Shown: piece after piece, positions 20,414-28,765 of the stretch
Position numbering within the stretch: the first letter of the stretch is position 1
How the letters are laid out: the number at the start of each line of letters is the position of its first letter
DNA from: Kocuria sp. cx-455
GTDB lineage: Bacteria; Actinomycetota; Actinomycetes; Actinomycetales; Micrococcaceae
Length of the DNA stretch: 64,000 bases
Reading direction: 5' to 3'
Assembly (NCBI RefSeq): GCF_014698015.1
Contig: NZ_JACXBS010000002.1
Location: 248,001-312,000, forward strand
Notes under the pieces: model-generated
Databases searched by the model: none
Seen by the model: the letters and a program-made list of their open reading frames with translations, nothing else
What the model was told of the DNA's origin: nothing
Made by a program: the position numbers and the translations under genes

Positions 20414-21718
20414 ATGGCCACAGTGGTCGCTGAAGACGCTATTGGGCTGATCGAAGCGGAGGTGAGGGAGCAGATCCGTAAGAGCGGACTGGACCCGCTG
20501 CACGAGGTCGAATCCACGCGGCGAATCGTCGATGCGGCCGTTGACGATTATGATCTGCGCTCCGCCCGCGCCGGACTGCCGCGCGTTGTTGACCTGGCCT
20601 CGGTGCGCAAAAACGTCCTGGACCTGGTGGCGGGTTACGGGCCGCTTCAGCCCTACCTTGATGACCCGGCCGTCGAAGAAATCTGGATCAACGGGCCGGC
20701 CGAAATCTACGTGGCCCGCGCGGGAGAATCTGAGCTCACCAGTTTGGTGTTGAGCGAGGCACACGTGCGCACCCTGGTGGAGCGCATGTTGAAATCCTCC
20801 GGGCGCAGGCTGGATCTCAGTTCACCCTTTGTCGACGCCGCCCTTCCGGATGGTTCGCGGCTCCACGTGGTGATTCCGGACGTCACCCGTAAACACTGGG
20901 CCGTGAACATCCGGAAGTTCGTGGCCCGTGCCCGCCGCGTGCAGGATCTGGTGACACTGGGGTCCTTGAGCACGCCCGCCGCGAAGTTCTTGGAAGCATC
21001 AGTCGCCAGTGGGCTCAACATTTTGGTGTCCGGGGCGACTCAGGCGGGCAAGACCACCCTGCTCAATTGTCTGTGCGCCTCGATCGGCCCGCGGGAGCGG
21101 GTGGTCACGGTGGAGGAGATCTTCGAACTCAAGGTGGCGTTGCGCGACGTCGTCGGTATGCAATGCAGGCAGGCCAATCTGGAAGGGGCCGGCGAGATTC
21201 CGCTGCGGCGACTCGTGAAAGAGGCGCTGCGAATGCGCCCGGACCGCCTGATCGTCGGGGAGGTTCGTGAGGCCGAGAGTCTCGACATGTTGATTGCGTT
21301 GAACGCCGGGTTACCGGGGATGTGCTCTTTGCACGCCAATTCCGCTCGCGATGCGGTCACCAAGATCTGCACCCTGCCGCTACTGGCCGGCGAGAACATT
21401 AGTACGGCGTTCGTGGTTCCCACCGTGGCTTCCTGCTTTGACATGGTGGTTCATTGCCATCGCAACAACAACGGGCATCGATTCGTGAGCGAGATCCTGG
21501 CTGTGGGTAACCGCGTGGAGAACGGAATTATTGAGACGTATCCGCTGTTCCGCCACGTCGACGGCGAACTGGTTCCAGTGGCTGCCGAAGTGCCCTCCCC
21601 GGACAAATTCTCGAGGTCCGGATACCGGCCCTCGGAACTGCTCGACGTGGCGCCCGCTGCCAAGACCGGGGCATCCCGTCAGGCGCAGCCGAAGAAGTCT
21701 CGAGGGAAAACCCCATGA
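20414..21718 (+). CDS. tadA: TadA/CpaF-family pilus assembly ATPase
   Basis: A 434-residue type II/IV secretion ATPase that would power the Flp pilus. Residues 1-60 are helical and acidic, then YGPLQPYLDDPAVEEIWING marks the N-terminal domain. Walker A is GATQAGKTT (207-215). The Asp and His boxes (VTVEEIFEL, and CSLHANSARDA) and RPDRLIVGEVREAES (Walker B) follow. This is the cytoplasmic motor of the operon. It overlaps the next gene by 4 bp (ATGA). ATG 20414 follows CAGGGGGAATC. Confidence 0.93.
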   Translation: MATVVAEDAIGLIEAEVREQIRKSGLDPLHEVESTRRIVDAAVDDYDLRSARAGLPRVVDLASVRKNVLDLVAGYGPLQPYLDDPAVEEIWINGPAEIYVARAGESELTSLVLSEAHVRTLVERMLKSSGRRLDLSSPFVDAALPDGSRLHVVIPDVTRKHWAVNIRKFVARARRVQDLVTLGSLSTPAAKFLEASVASGLNILVSGATQAGKTTLLNCLCASIGPRERVVTVEEIFELKVALRDVVGMQCRQANLEGAGEIPLRRLVKEALRMRPDRLIVGEVREAESLDMLIALNAGLPGMCSLHANSARDAVTKICTLPLLAGENISTAFVVPTVASCFDMVVHCHRNNNGHRFVSEILAVGNRVENGIIETYPLFRHVDGELVPVAAEVPSPDKFSRSGYRPSELLDVAPAAKTGASRQAQPKKSRGKTP

Positions 21719-22572
21719 GTGCACTGATCGGCATCCTCATGGGGGCGGGAGTCTTTCTCGTGTGGTGGTCCCTCTGGAACCAACCAACCCGCAAGAGGAC
21801 TCGTCATGCACGGACCGGTCGAGTGAAGACGCTGTTGCTGCGTGCGGATCTGCCCCATGTTGCGCCCTCGGCGTTGATCGCAGTGTGCGTGGCGTTTGCC
21901 TTGGTCGCAGGCTTAGCCGTGACTGCGCTCACGGCCGCGCCGACCTTTGGTCTGTGTGCACTGATGGTGGCCGCCTACATTCCGTGGTGGTTCATCAAGC
22001 GGCGCGGTGGTAAACGCTCGGCGGTCTTGCGTGAGGTATGGCCCGATGTGGTTGACCATTTGCGTTCGGCCATTCGGGCGGGCATGGGACTGCCGGAAGC
22101 GCTCATGCAGTTGCAGTACCGCGGTCCCGAGGTTCTGCGACCGGCCTTCGGTCAGTTCGCCGCGGATTATCGGGCCAGTGGTCAATTACACGGGTCGCTG
22201 ACCCTGCTCAAGAATCGGTTGGCGGACCCGGTCGCGGACAATATCGTGGAGGCCCTCCGGGTGACCCGAGAGGTGGGTGGCACGGACCTGGGGAAACTCC
22301 TGGGTACGTTGTCGTCTTTCCTGCGTGAGAACGAGCGGACGCGCAGCGAGTTGGAAGCGCGGCAGTCCTGGACGGTGAACGCGGCCCGACTCTCGGTTGC
22401 GGCCCCGTGGCTCGTCCTGGCGTTGATGTCCACCCAGCCCGCGGCCATTGAGGCCTACAACACCGCCACCGGGGCATTCGTGCTGTTGGGTGGGCTGGCG
22501 ATTTCCGTGGCCGCGTACCGGTTGATGTTGCGGCTCGGAGCGCTGCCCACCGAGCGGAGGGTCCTGCGATGA
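21715..22572 (+). CDS. tadB: TadB-like pilus platform protein
   Basis: A 285-residue type II secretion F-domain protein with two hydrophobic segments near the N-terminus (residues about 1-22 and 45-90), the cytoplasmic T2SSF domain with HLRSAIRAGMGLPEALMQL, NIVEALRVTREVGGTDLGKL and ERTRSELEARQSWTVNAARL, then two C-terminal membrane helices. With TadC it forms the inner-membrane platform that TadA turns. ATGA overlaps at both ends show tight coupling. Confidence 0.9.
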   Translation: MSALIGILMGAGVFLVWWSLWNQPTRKRTRHARTGRVKTLLLRADLPHVAPSALIAVCVAFALVAGLAVTALTAAPTFGLCALMVAAYIPWWFIKRRGGKRSAVLREVWPDVVDHLRSAIRAGMGLPEALMQLQYRGPEVLRPAFGQFAADYRASGQLHGSLTLLKNRLADPVADNIVEALRVTREVGGTDLGKLLGTLSSFLRENERTRSELEARQSWTVNAARLSVAAPWLVLALMSTQPAAIEAYNTATGAFVLLGGLAISVAAYRLMLRLGALPTERRVLR

Positions 22573-23516
22573 ACACGTGGACCACGGGGATTCTCATTGC
22601 CTTGGTACTGGCCGGGGGAGTGTGGTTGATGCTCAGCGCGGCACGGGCCGTGGGGGCACCCAGTTTCGCCGATCGGATTGCTCCGCAGCTGCGCATGGTC
22701 CAGGTGAATTCGGCCGTGAATGGACGCGGGGAGGTGAGAGCCAGTAAATCCGGTGGCAGTGATGCCATTGGGCCCGTAGTGCGACAGACACTGACCTGGG
22801 CCACGGAAAAGATCGCGCCCTTTACCGGAAGCGTTACCGTCCTGGAACGTCGACTCGTCCGCGCGGGTCTGGATAAATCGGTGGTCGACTATCGCGCCGA
22901 ACAAGTTGTCTTTGCGGTGCTCGGTGTTCTGCTCGGCAGCGTGTTCAGCATCGGCCTTGTTCTGCAAGGAAGTGTCAGCGTCGCGATCGTCCTGGTCGGA
23001 GCGGTCCTGGGCGCATTCTGCGGCGTGTGGTGCAGGGATTTCCTTCTGAAACAACGCATCGCCAAGCGAGAAAAACTCATGCTCGCTGAATTCCCCGCGG
23101 TGGCCGAGCTCATGGCCCTGTCCGTCGGCGCCGGAGAAAGCGCCGTCGGCGCCCTGGAACGCGTGTGCCGCGTTGCGGAAGGCGAGCTCGTCGATGAATT
23201 CCGGCAGGTGCTGGCGCAGACCCGCGCCGGTTCCGGACTGGTGACGGCGCTCCAGGATTTTTCCTCGCGGACCGACGTGATTCCACTGGGCCGGTTCGTG
23301 GACGGGATCATCGTGGCCATCGAACGGGGAACGCCCTTGGCTGAAGTGCTACGCGCACAGGCGCAAGACGTCCGTGATCACGACAAACGAGTCCTCATGG
23401 AGATCGCGGGCAAGAAGGAAATCGCGATGTTGATCCCGGTTGTGTTTTTCGTCCTCCCACTCAGCGTTGTGTTTGCCGTTTTCCCCGGTCTGGCCGTGCT
23501 GGAGATGGGGTTCTGA
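22569..23516 (+). CDS. tadC: TadC-like pilus platform protein
   Basis: A 315-residue T2SSF-domain protein, the second platform subunit. One N-terminal membrane helix is followed by a linker, a second hydrophobic block at about 115-150, the F domain (AEFPAVAELMALSVGAGESA, VDGIIVAIERGTPLAEVLRA, LMEIAGKKEIAMLIPV) and a terminal helix ending FPGLAVLEMGF. Length and order match actinobacterial TadC. It overlaps tadB by 4 bp. Confidence 0.9.
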   Translation: MNTWTTGILIALVLAGGVWLMLSAARAVGAPSFADRIAPQLRMVQVNSAVNGRGEVRASKSGGSDAIGPVVRQTLTWATEKIAPFTGSVTVLERRLVRAGLDKSVVDYRAEQVVFAVLGVLLGSVFSIGLVLQGSVSVAIVLVGAVLGAFCGVWCRDFLLKQRIAKREKLMLAEFPAVAELMALSVGAGESAVGALERVCRVAEGELVDEFRQVLAQTRAGSGLVTALQDFSSRTDVIPLGRFVDGIIVAIERGTPLAEVLRAQAQDVRDHDKRVLMEIAGKKEIAMLIPVVFFVLPLSVVFAVFPGLAVLEMGF

Positions 23517-23565
23517 GAATTTCGCCGCATTGAAAAAGAGTTAGTGAATATCGAAGGAGATGGAC

Positions 23566-23790
23566 ATGAAAAGTCACCTATTCTTTACCGCACCGATGCT
23601 CGCCGTGCTGACCTTGTGCACCGCACTGCGCTCGCGATGGACGGAGGAGGACCGTGATCGCGGCGACGTTCCCGGCTGGGTCATGCTCACGCTGATGTCG
23701 GCAGTACTCGTTGCCGGATTGCTGCTCATCGCCCGCCCCGCGCTCGAAGGCTTATTCCAGGATGCAATCAACCGAGTCTCCGGTCTCTGA
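23566..23790 (+). CDS. Small Flp pilin-like protein
   Basis: A 74-residue protein in the position of the Flp pilin in actinobacterial tad loci. A charged linker RWTEEDRDRGDVP precedes a hydrophobic helix (WVMLTLMSAVLVAGLLLIA) and a short amphipathic tail ending INRVSGL. The ATG at 23566 follows AAGGAGA at a 5-base spacing, better than the ATG at 23560. There is no Glu at +5 of a G-type cleavage site, so processing by a TadV peptidase is uncertain. It overlaps the next gene by 29 bp. It may be the major pilin or a dedicated minor one. Confidence 0.7.
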   Translation: MKSHLFFTAPMLAVLTLCTALRSRWTEEDRDRGDVPGWVMLTLMSAVLVAGLLLIARPALEGLFQDAINRVSGL

Positions 23791-24163
23791 GGACTCCCCG
23801 GACGCGGGTAACTTCGTCGCCGAATACGTGATGGTTCTGGCCCTGGCCGTGCTCATTTTCGCTGGCGTTCTGCAGTTGGGCTTCGCTTTGCACGTGCGTA
23901 ATACCCTGATCGACGCCGCCGCGGCCGGCGCGCGGTACGCCAGTCTGGCGGACCGCACCGATGACGACGGCGTGGCTCGCGCTCGCGGCATCATCGTGAA
24001 TTCGGTGGGTGAGAGCTATGCCCAGAACGTCAGCATTTCGCGAACTCAGGTGGGATCATTGCCAGCGGTGGAGGTGACCGTGGTCGCGCCGCTGCCCGTT
24101 GTGGCCATGTTCGGGCCCCCGGAAGCCTTGAATGTGAGTGGTCATGCAGTGGTCATGGATTAA
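23762..24163 (+). CDS. TadE-like pseudopilin
   Basis: A 133-residue single-helix protein. Its processing site is clear: G16 then NFVAEY, giving Gly at -1, Glu at +5 and Tyr at +6, followed by the hydrophobic helix VMVLALAVLIFAGVLQLGFA and NTLIDAAAAGARYASLA. That is the consensus for Flp/TadE prepilins cut by TadV-type peptidases. The remaining 85 residues are an extracytoplasmic beta-rich domain. ATG 23762 lies inside the previous gene; the earlier in-frame start at 23711 runs through the other gene. Confidence 0.85.
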   Translation: MQSTESPVSEDSPDAGNFVAEYVMVLALAVLIFAGVLQLGFALHVRNTLIDAAAAGARYASLADRTDDDGVARARGIIVNSVGESYAQNVSISRTQVGSLPAVEVTVVAPLPVVAMFGPPEALNVSGHAVVMD

Positions 24164-24620
24164 CACCATTCCTCGTGGACGGAGGCACCCGCAGGCGCCC
24201 GGGCAATCGGATCATCCGGATCGGGGCAGTGCCATTGTTGAATTCGTCGCACTGGGTTTGTTGCTTCTCATCCCGGTGATTTATCTGGTCGTCACGGTGT
24301 CCCGGGTGCAAGCCGGCTCGTTTGCCGTGGTGGCCGCGTCGGAACAGGCCGGTCAGGCCATCTCGGTCATGGAGGCGGATAGCTTCAATCAGGCCGCCAT
24401 CCATGAGATCGCGGCGGTGGCCGCGCTGGATCACGGGTTCGATGCGCAGGATCTGGCCCTCGAGGTCAGTTGCTCGGACGGCTCGTGCGCGTCACCCGGT
24501 GCTGTCGCTACGGTTCATGCTCGGCTCACCGTGAGCCTCCCGGCCGTTCCGGGGTTCGTGACGGCCGACGTAGCCACCCTCACTTCCGACGTCACGGTCG
24601 TGTCGGGGAGGTACTCGTGA
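24144..24620 (+). CDS. TadE/TadF-like pilus protein
   Basis: A 158-residue pseudopilin-like protein. A polar leader of about 28 residues ends in Gly before SAIVEF, so Glu is at +5, followed by VALGLLLLIPVIYLVVTVSR and a domain of about 115 residues. A cysteine pair (VSCSDGSCASPG) in the outer domain could form a disulfide. It starts inside the tadE-like gene at ATG 24144; GTG 24138 in the same frame is an alternative. GTGA overlap with the next gene. Confidence 0.82.
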   Translation: MQWSWINTIPRGRRHPQAPGQSDHPDRGSAIVEFVALGLLLLIPVIYLVVTVSRVQAGSFAVVAASEQAGQAISVMEADSFNQAAIHEIAAVAALDHGFDAQDLALEVSCSDGSCASPGAVATVHARLTVSLPAVPGFVTADVATLTSDVTVVSGRYS

Positions 24621-25132
24621 GGATTCTGTGCAGAACTGCCCTTGCTTCGTGCGGCTCAGGCATCGTGGCGGGGTTGTGGCGCCGGTTTCGCGGGGACCCT
24701 CGAGAACGAGACAACGGGCAAACCACCATTGTGCTGTTGGGTTTCACCCTGGTCACACTGCTGCTCACGATCACCATCATGGCCATCACGAGCGTCTACC
24801 TAGGGGAGCGCAAGCTCCAGTCCCTGGCCGATCGGGCATCCGGTGCCGCGGCGGACACGTTCACCGACCTGGATCGATCGGCGGGCGCGGCGCCGTCGCC
24901 AATCCTGACGCACGACGGCGTGGCGGGGGCCGCGTCGAGCTACCTAGGAACCGTGGGAGCCTTCGACGAGGTCGAGCAGCTGTCGCTCGGCGCACCCACG
25001 GGAACCCCTGACGGGCTCACGGCCCAGGTCACCCTGGATGCCGTGGTGCACCCTCCGGTGGTCAACGTCATCATCCCCGCGGGCGTGCCGATCACCGCCA
25101 CCGGTGACGCGCGAGCTGTGATGGGGCATTAA
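24617..25132 (+). CDS. TadG/TadE-like pilus protein without Glu+5
   Basis: A 171-residue membrane protein. After an N-terminal segment of about 33 residues, NGQTTIVLLGFTLVTLLLTI begins a helix like those of the TadG N-terminal family, followed by SVYLGERKLQSLADRASGAA. The Glu at +5 is replaced by Val. The rest is extracytoplasmic; a von Willebrand A domain as in large TadG proteins is absent. GTG 24617 overlaps the previous stop, so it is the last gene of the operon, ending 75 bp before the convergent glgC. Confidence 0.8.
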   Translation: MRILCRTALASCGSGIVAGLWRRFRGDPRERDNGQTTIVLLGFTLVTLLLTITIMAITSVYLGERKLQSLADRASGAAADTFTDLDRSAGAAPSPILTHDGVAGAASSYLGTVGAFDEVEQLSLGAPTGTPDGLTAQVTLDAVVHPPVVNVIIPAGVPITATGDARAVMGH

Positions 25133-25207
25133 TGAGGGGCCTCCAATATCTCGGCTTTGAAGAAGGTTGGCCGGGGCGAGCAACTGATACGTGCTCCAGA
25201 TCAACCC

Positions 25208-26380
25208 TCAGTACTTCTCCGGATCCCGCGGCAACTCCGCCGAGTGGTCGAATTCGTCCCGCTGGCTGACCTTGCCCTCCCGGTCGATCAGGGTGATCGC
25301 CTGGGACGACCCGCGCTGGGAACCGCCCGTAATCTCTGCGCCGGAGTCGGCCACCACGTTGATCAGTACCACCGTGGAGCTCACGTGCACGTTGTCCAAC
25401 AGCACGCTGTTGCGGACCACGGCGCCGGCCTCGATCACGCAGTTCTGGCCGATCACCGAGTGCTCCACCGTGCCGGCCACGCGTGCGCCGGGGGCGACGT
25501 AGGAGTTGGTGACCGCGGCGGCGTCGTTGACGAAACCTGGCAGGAGCGGAACCTGGCCGGTCCAAATGGGCCAGTTCGGATCGTCAAGGGAGGCGCCGTT
25601 GCCGTCGATCAACTGCATCTGTGCGGTCCAGTAGGACTGCACCGTGCCCAGGTCCATCCAGTAACCCGGGTGACGGTGCTCGAACACTGTGTGGTGGTCC
25701 ACGAAGTAGGGGATCAGATCCTCGCCGTAGTCGGCGAGCTGACCGAGTTCGTCCTGCAGAGTGTCCAGAGCGGTGAGTAGTTTCTCGGTAGTGAAGAGGA
25801 ACATCTCACCGGCCACGATCTGGCTGGGCGGGTCCTCGGGCTTGTAAGCGAACGAGGTCACCGCACCGGACTCGTCGGAGGTGACCACGCTGTACCGCGA
25901 GGTGTCCTCGGTCACGTGAGTAGTGACCAAGGTCAGATCCGCGCGCTTGGCCAGGTGGGTGTCGATCACGTCGCGGAAATCCACCGTGTACAGGTGGTCG
26001 GCCGAGAGCACGAGCACCAGGTCCGGATCGGCTTCGCGAATCAGTTCGGCCTGACGGTAAATCGAATCCGAATTCCCGGAAGCGAAGCCCTCGCCGTCGG
26101 AACCCTCGTACGGCGGGAGGATCTGCAACCCGCCGTGCGAGCGGTCCAGATCCCACGGGCGGCCGTTGGCGAGGTACGCGTTCAGGCTGTGGGGGAGGTA
26201 CTGCTGCACCATCCACACGTCGGGAATCTGAGAGTGCGCCAGGTTGGACAGGGAGATGTCGATCAACCGGTAGGTGCCCCCCACGGGCAGGGCGGGCTTG
26301 ACCACGTGATCGGTGAGCGCCCCCAGCCGCGATCCTTTTCCGCCGGCAAGAATAAGTGCGAGAACCGTGGGACGCTCCAT
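25208..26380 (-). CDS. glgC: Glucose-1-phosphate adenylyltransferase
   Basis: Makes ADP-glucose from glucose-1-phosphate and ATP for glycogen synthesis. The 390-residue protein has ILAGGKGSRLGALTDHVVKP (nucleotide loop), PVGGTYRLIDISLSN, SGNSDSIYRQ and LSADHLYTVDF (metal Asp), then a C-terminal left-handed beta helix (SYVAPGARVAGTVEHSVIGQ). The start is ATG 26380 after AGGAGG; an in-frame GTG lies two codons upstream. No other glg gene is adjacent. It is convergent with the tad operon and divergent from prfB. Confidence 0.93.
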   Translation of the reverse strand: MERPTVLALILAGGKGSRLGALTDHVVKPALPVGGTYRLIDISLSNLAHSQIPDVWMVQQYLPHSLNAYLANGRPWDLDRSHGGLQILPPYEGSDGEGFASGNSDSIYRQAELIREADPDLVLVLSADHLYTVDFRDVIDTHLAKRADLTLVTTHVTEDTSRYSVVTSDESGAVTSFAYKPEDPPSQIVAGEMFLFTTEKLLTALDTLQDELGQLADYGEDLIPYFVDHHTVFEHRHPGYWMDLGTVQSYWTAQMQLIDGNGASLDDPNWPIWTGQVPLLPGFVNDAAAVTNSYVAPGARVAGTVEHSVIGQNCVIEAGAVVRNSVLLDNVHVSSTVVLINVVADSGAEITGGSQRGSSQAITLIDREGKVSQRDEFDHSAELPRDPEKY

Positions 26381-26462
26381 AGTCACCCTCCTGATTGATT
26401 GTGGCTGGCCACCAGACTAACGGCACTGAAGGACGTCAGCGGATGCCGTAAAGTGGTGTCCC

Positions 26463-27581
26463 ATGGCCTCTATTGATTTTGCAGCTGAAATTCGCGATCT
26501 GCGCTCCACCTATGCGTCCGTGGAGGCCGTCACAGACGTTGCCGCGCTCGAACGGGAAATCGCCGAGCTCTCGCAGGAGGCCACGGCCCCGGATCTCTGG
26601 GACGACCAGGACCGCGCGCAAAAGGTCACGTCGCGGCTGTCCCACAAGCAGTCCAAGATGGACCGGCTCAAGAAGCTCAATGAGCGCATCGATGACCTGG
26701 AGGTCATGGTGGAGTTGGCCGAGGAGGAAGACGACCAGGACACCCGCGACAGTACGGTGGAAGAGCTCGAGTCCATCCGCAAGGCGCTGGGCCAGCTCGA
26801 GATCCAGACCCTGTTGGCCGGCGAGTACGACGAGCGTGAGGCCGTTGTCACCATCCGCTCCGGCGCCGGTGGTGTGGATGCCGCCGACTTCGCGGAAATC
26901 CTCATGCGCATGTACCTGCGGTGGGCCGAGCGTCACGGGTATCCCACCGCGGTGCTCGACACCTCCTACGCTGAAGAGGCGGGTCTGAAGTCCGCCACGT
27001 TCGAGGTCAAGGCCCCGTACGCGTTCGGCACGCTCTCGGTCGAGGCCGGCACGCACCGCCTGGTGCGCATTTCGCCCTTCGACAACCAGGGTCGCCGCCA
27101 GACCTCGTTCGCCGCGGTGGAAGTGATTCCGCTGATCGAATCCGATGACACCGTGGAGATACCGGAGTCCGAGCTCAAGGTGGATGTGTTCCGTTCCTCG
27201 GGCCCCGGCGGTCAGTCCGTGAACACCACGGACTCCGCGGTGCGCATGACCCACATTCCCACGGGCATCGTAGTGTCCATGCAGAACGAGAAGTCGCAGA
27301 TCCAGAACCGCGCCGCCGCGCTGCGCGTGCTGCAGTCCCGACTGCTGTTGCAGCGGCAGGAAGAAGCGGACGCCAAGAAGAAGGAAATGGCCGGGGACGT
27401 CAAGGCATCCTGGGGTGATCAAATGCGCTCCTACGTGCTCAACCCGTACCAGATGGTCAAGGACCTACGCACCAACTACGAAGAGGGCAATCCCTCGAAC
27501 GTGTTCGACGGCGGCATCGACAAGTTCATTGACGAAGGCATCCGCTGGCGCGCGGACGCGCGCAACAACGACGAAGACTAA
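26463..27581 (+). CDS. prfB: Peptide chain release factor 2
   Basis: Terminates translation at UGA and UAA. The 372-residue protein has the codon-recognition tripeptide SPF in [15 protein letters not shown] and the catalytic GGQ in [14 protein letters not shown]. Like other actinobacterial prfB genes it has no internal UGA programmed frameshift: the frame is continuous. It is followed by an extended hairpin and then smpB. The ftsE and ftsX genes that often sit between prfB and smpB in actinobacteria are missing. Confidence 0.96.
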   Translation: MASIDFAAEIRDLRSTYASVEAVTDVAALEREIAELSQEATAPDLWDDQDRAQKVTSRLSHKQSKMDRLKKLNERIDDLEVMVELAEEEDDQDTRDSTVEELESIRKALGQLEIQTLLAGEYDEREAVVTIRSGAGGVDAADFAEILMRMYLRWAERHGYPTAVLDTSYAEEAGLKSATFEVKAPYAFGTLSVEAGTHRLVRISPFDNQGRRQTSFAAVEVIPLIESDDTVEIPESELKVDVFRSSGPGGQSVNTTDSAVRMTHIPTGIVVSMQNEKSQIQNRAAALRVLQSRLLLQRQEEADAKKKEMAGDVKASWGDQMRSYVLNPYQMVKDLRTNYEEGNPSNVFDGGIDKFIDEGIRWRADARNNDED

Positions 27582-27597
27582 GGAGCTCTTTCCTCAC

Positions 27598-27657
27598 GAC
27601 GACGCCGCCCCGCCCGGCAGGTGCCCCCGGGCACCCGGGCAGCGCAGCGGCGTCGTC
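27598..27657 (+). repeat. Nested inverted repeats between prfB and smpB
   Basis: An 11-bp outer stem (GACGACGCCGC / GCGGCGTCGTC) encloses GCCCGG/CCGGGC, which encloses GTGCCC/GGGCAC. The whole 60 bases can fold into one long hairpin. No U run follows, so it may be a stability element or a Rho-associated end rather than an intrinsic terminator. Confidence 0.7.
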
Positions 27658-27691
27658 CCGGGGAGAGACCCGCTGAAGGAAGTAACGGCCC

Positions 27692-28180
27692 ATGGCCAAG
27701 AAGAAGAACGATGACGGCCGCCAGATCGTGGCCAACAACAAGAAAGCCCGGCACGACTACAACATTTACGACACCTACGAGGCCGGCCTGGCACTTATGG
27801 GGACCGAGGTGAAGTCGCTGCGCATGGGGCGTGCGTCCCTGGTGGATGCGTTCTGCCAGTTCGACCGCGGTGGTGAGCTGTGGCTGGAACACGCGCACAT
27901 CCCGGAGTACCTGCAGGGCTCGTGGACCAATCACTCGGCTCGGCGCCGCCGCAAACTGCTGCTGCACCGCTCCGAGCTGGACAAGATCGCGGGCAAGACG
28001 CGGGAGGCTGGTTATACCATCATCCCGCTGTCCCTGTACTTCGTAGACAACAAGCGCGTGAAGGTGGAGATCGCTGTGGCCCGCGGTAAGCGCGAGTACG
28101 ACAAGCGCCAGACCCTGCGCGAGAAGCAGGACAACCGCGAGGCCCAGCGCGCCATGCGCTACCGCAACATGGGGGCATAA
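27692..28180 (+). CDS. smpB: SsrA-binding protein SmpB
   Basis: Binds tmRNA and brings it to stalled ribosomes. The 162-residue protein has [50 protein letters not shown] and the C-terminal [20 protein letters not shown], all family hallmarks. The ssrA RNA gene follows 82 bp downstream with its own promoter, a partner-gene arrangement. Confidence 0.97.
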   Translation: MAKKKNDDGRQIVANNKKARHDYNIYDTYEAGLALMGTEVKSLRMGRASLVDAFCQFDRGGELWLEHAHIPEYLQGSWTNHSARRRRKLLLHRSELDKIAGKTREAGYTIIPLSLYFVDNKRVKVEIAVARGKREYDKRQTLREKQDNREAQRAMRYRNMGA

Positions 28181-28189
28181 ATCCCGGTA

Positions 28190-28219
28190 TTGACGCGTTA
28201 CATTTGGCAGGCGTAAGCT
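28190..28219 (+). promoter_or_regulatory. Probable ssrA promoter
   Basis: TTGACG (28190-28195) and TAAGCT (28214-28219) are separated by 18 bp. Transcription from here would give a precursor with a leader of roughly 35 nt, which is processed to the mature 5' end of tmRNA. Confidence 0.65.
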
Positions 28220-28262
28220 AATGTGTCCGTGACCGAAAGGGAGCGGGTTGGTAATTGAATAC

Positions 28263-28630
28263 GGGGATGATCGGTTTCGACGATGTGAGTTGAGACAGGG
28301 GAAGCGGGTCGAGGATACAGAGTTATCTCGTAAACGCTCTCTGTAAAAATATAAGTGCCAAATCCAAGCGCACTGACTTCGCTCTCGCTGCGTAAGTAGC
28401 GACAGCAGTCTGGCAGCCCAGGTTCACCTTCGGCCTGGATCCTGCCATCAGCTAGAAGGTCACTGCTGCGAACGCAGGTTACGGGCGTTCGTGGGACTTT
28501 TACGTAGCTGAGTTCGGCGGCCACCTGTGTGCGGGATGGCCGGAACTGAGAAACCTATCAGCACACTGCACCCGGAGAAGCCCTGACAATACTGCATCGG
28601 ACGGGGGTTCAATTCCCCCCATCTCCACCA
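28263..28630 (+). ncRNA. ssrA: Transfer-messenger RNA (tmRNA)
   Basis: Rescues stalled ribosomes and tags the nascent protein. The 5' end GGGGATG pairs with 3' CATCTCC before ACCA, forming the acceptor stem; CCA is encoded. The T arm GGGGGTTCAATTCCCCCC is visible. The resume codon GCC is at 28357 and the tag reads AKSKRTDFALAA then TAA (28357-28395), very close to other actinobacterial tags. Start is set at the first acceptor-stem base. Several pseudoknot-like stems lie between the tag and the T arm. Confidence 0.96.
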
Positions 28631-28654
28631 TTTGTCCTGTCTCAGGACGTTGGA

Positions 28655-28690
28655 AAGACCCTGAACCCTTGGTTCAGGGTCTTTTTTGTT
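28655..28690 (+). terminator. ssrA intrinsic terminator
   Basis: A perfect 13-bp stem (AAGACCCTGAACC / GGTTCAGGGTCTT) with a 3-base loop, followed by TTTTTTGTT. It also reads well on the minus strand and may end the convergent pucR message. Confidence 0.93.
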
Positions 28691-28765
28691 GCTCTTGGTA
28701 GTTGCGGGTGGGGTCAATGCCTGGCCCGTCGGTAAAGCGTGACAAGACCTCGACCGCTGAGTCCC

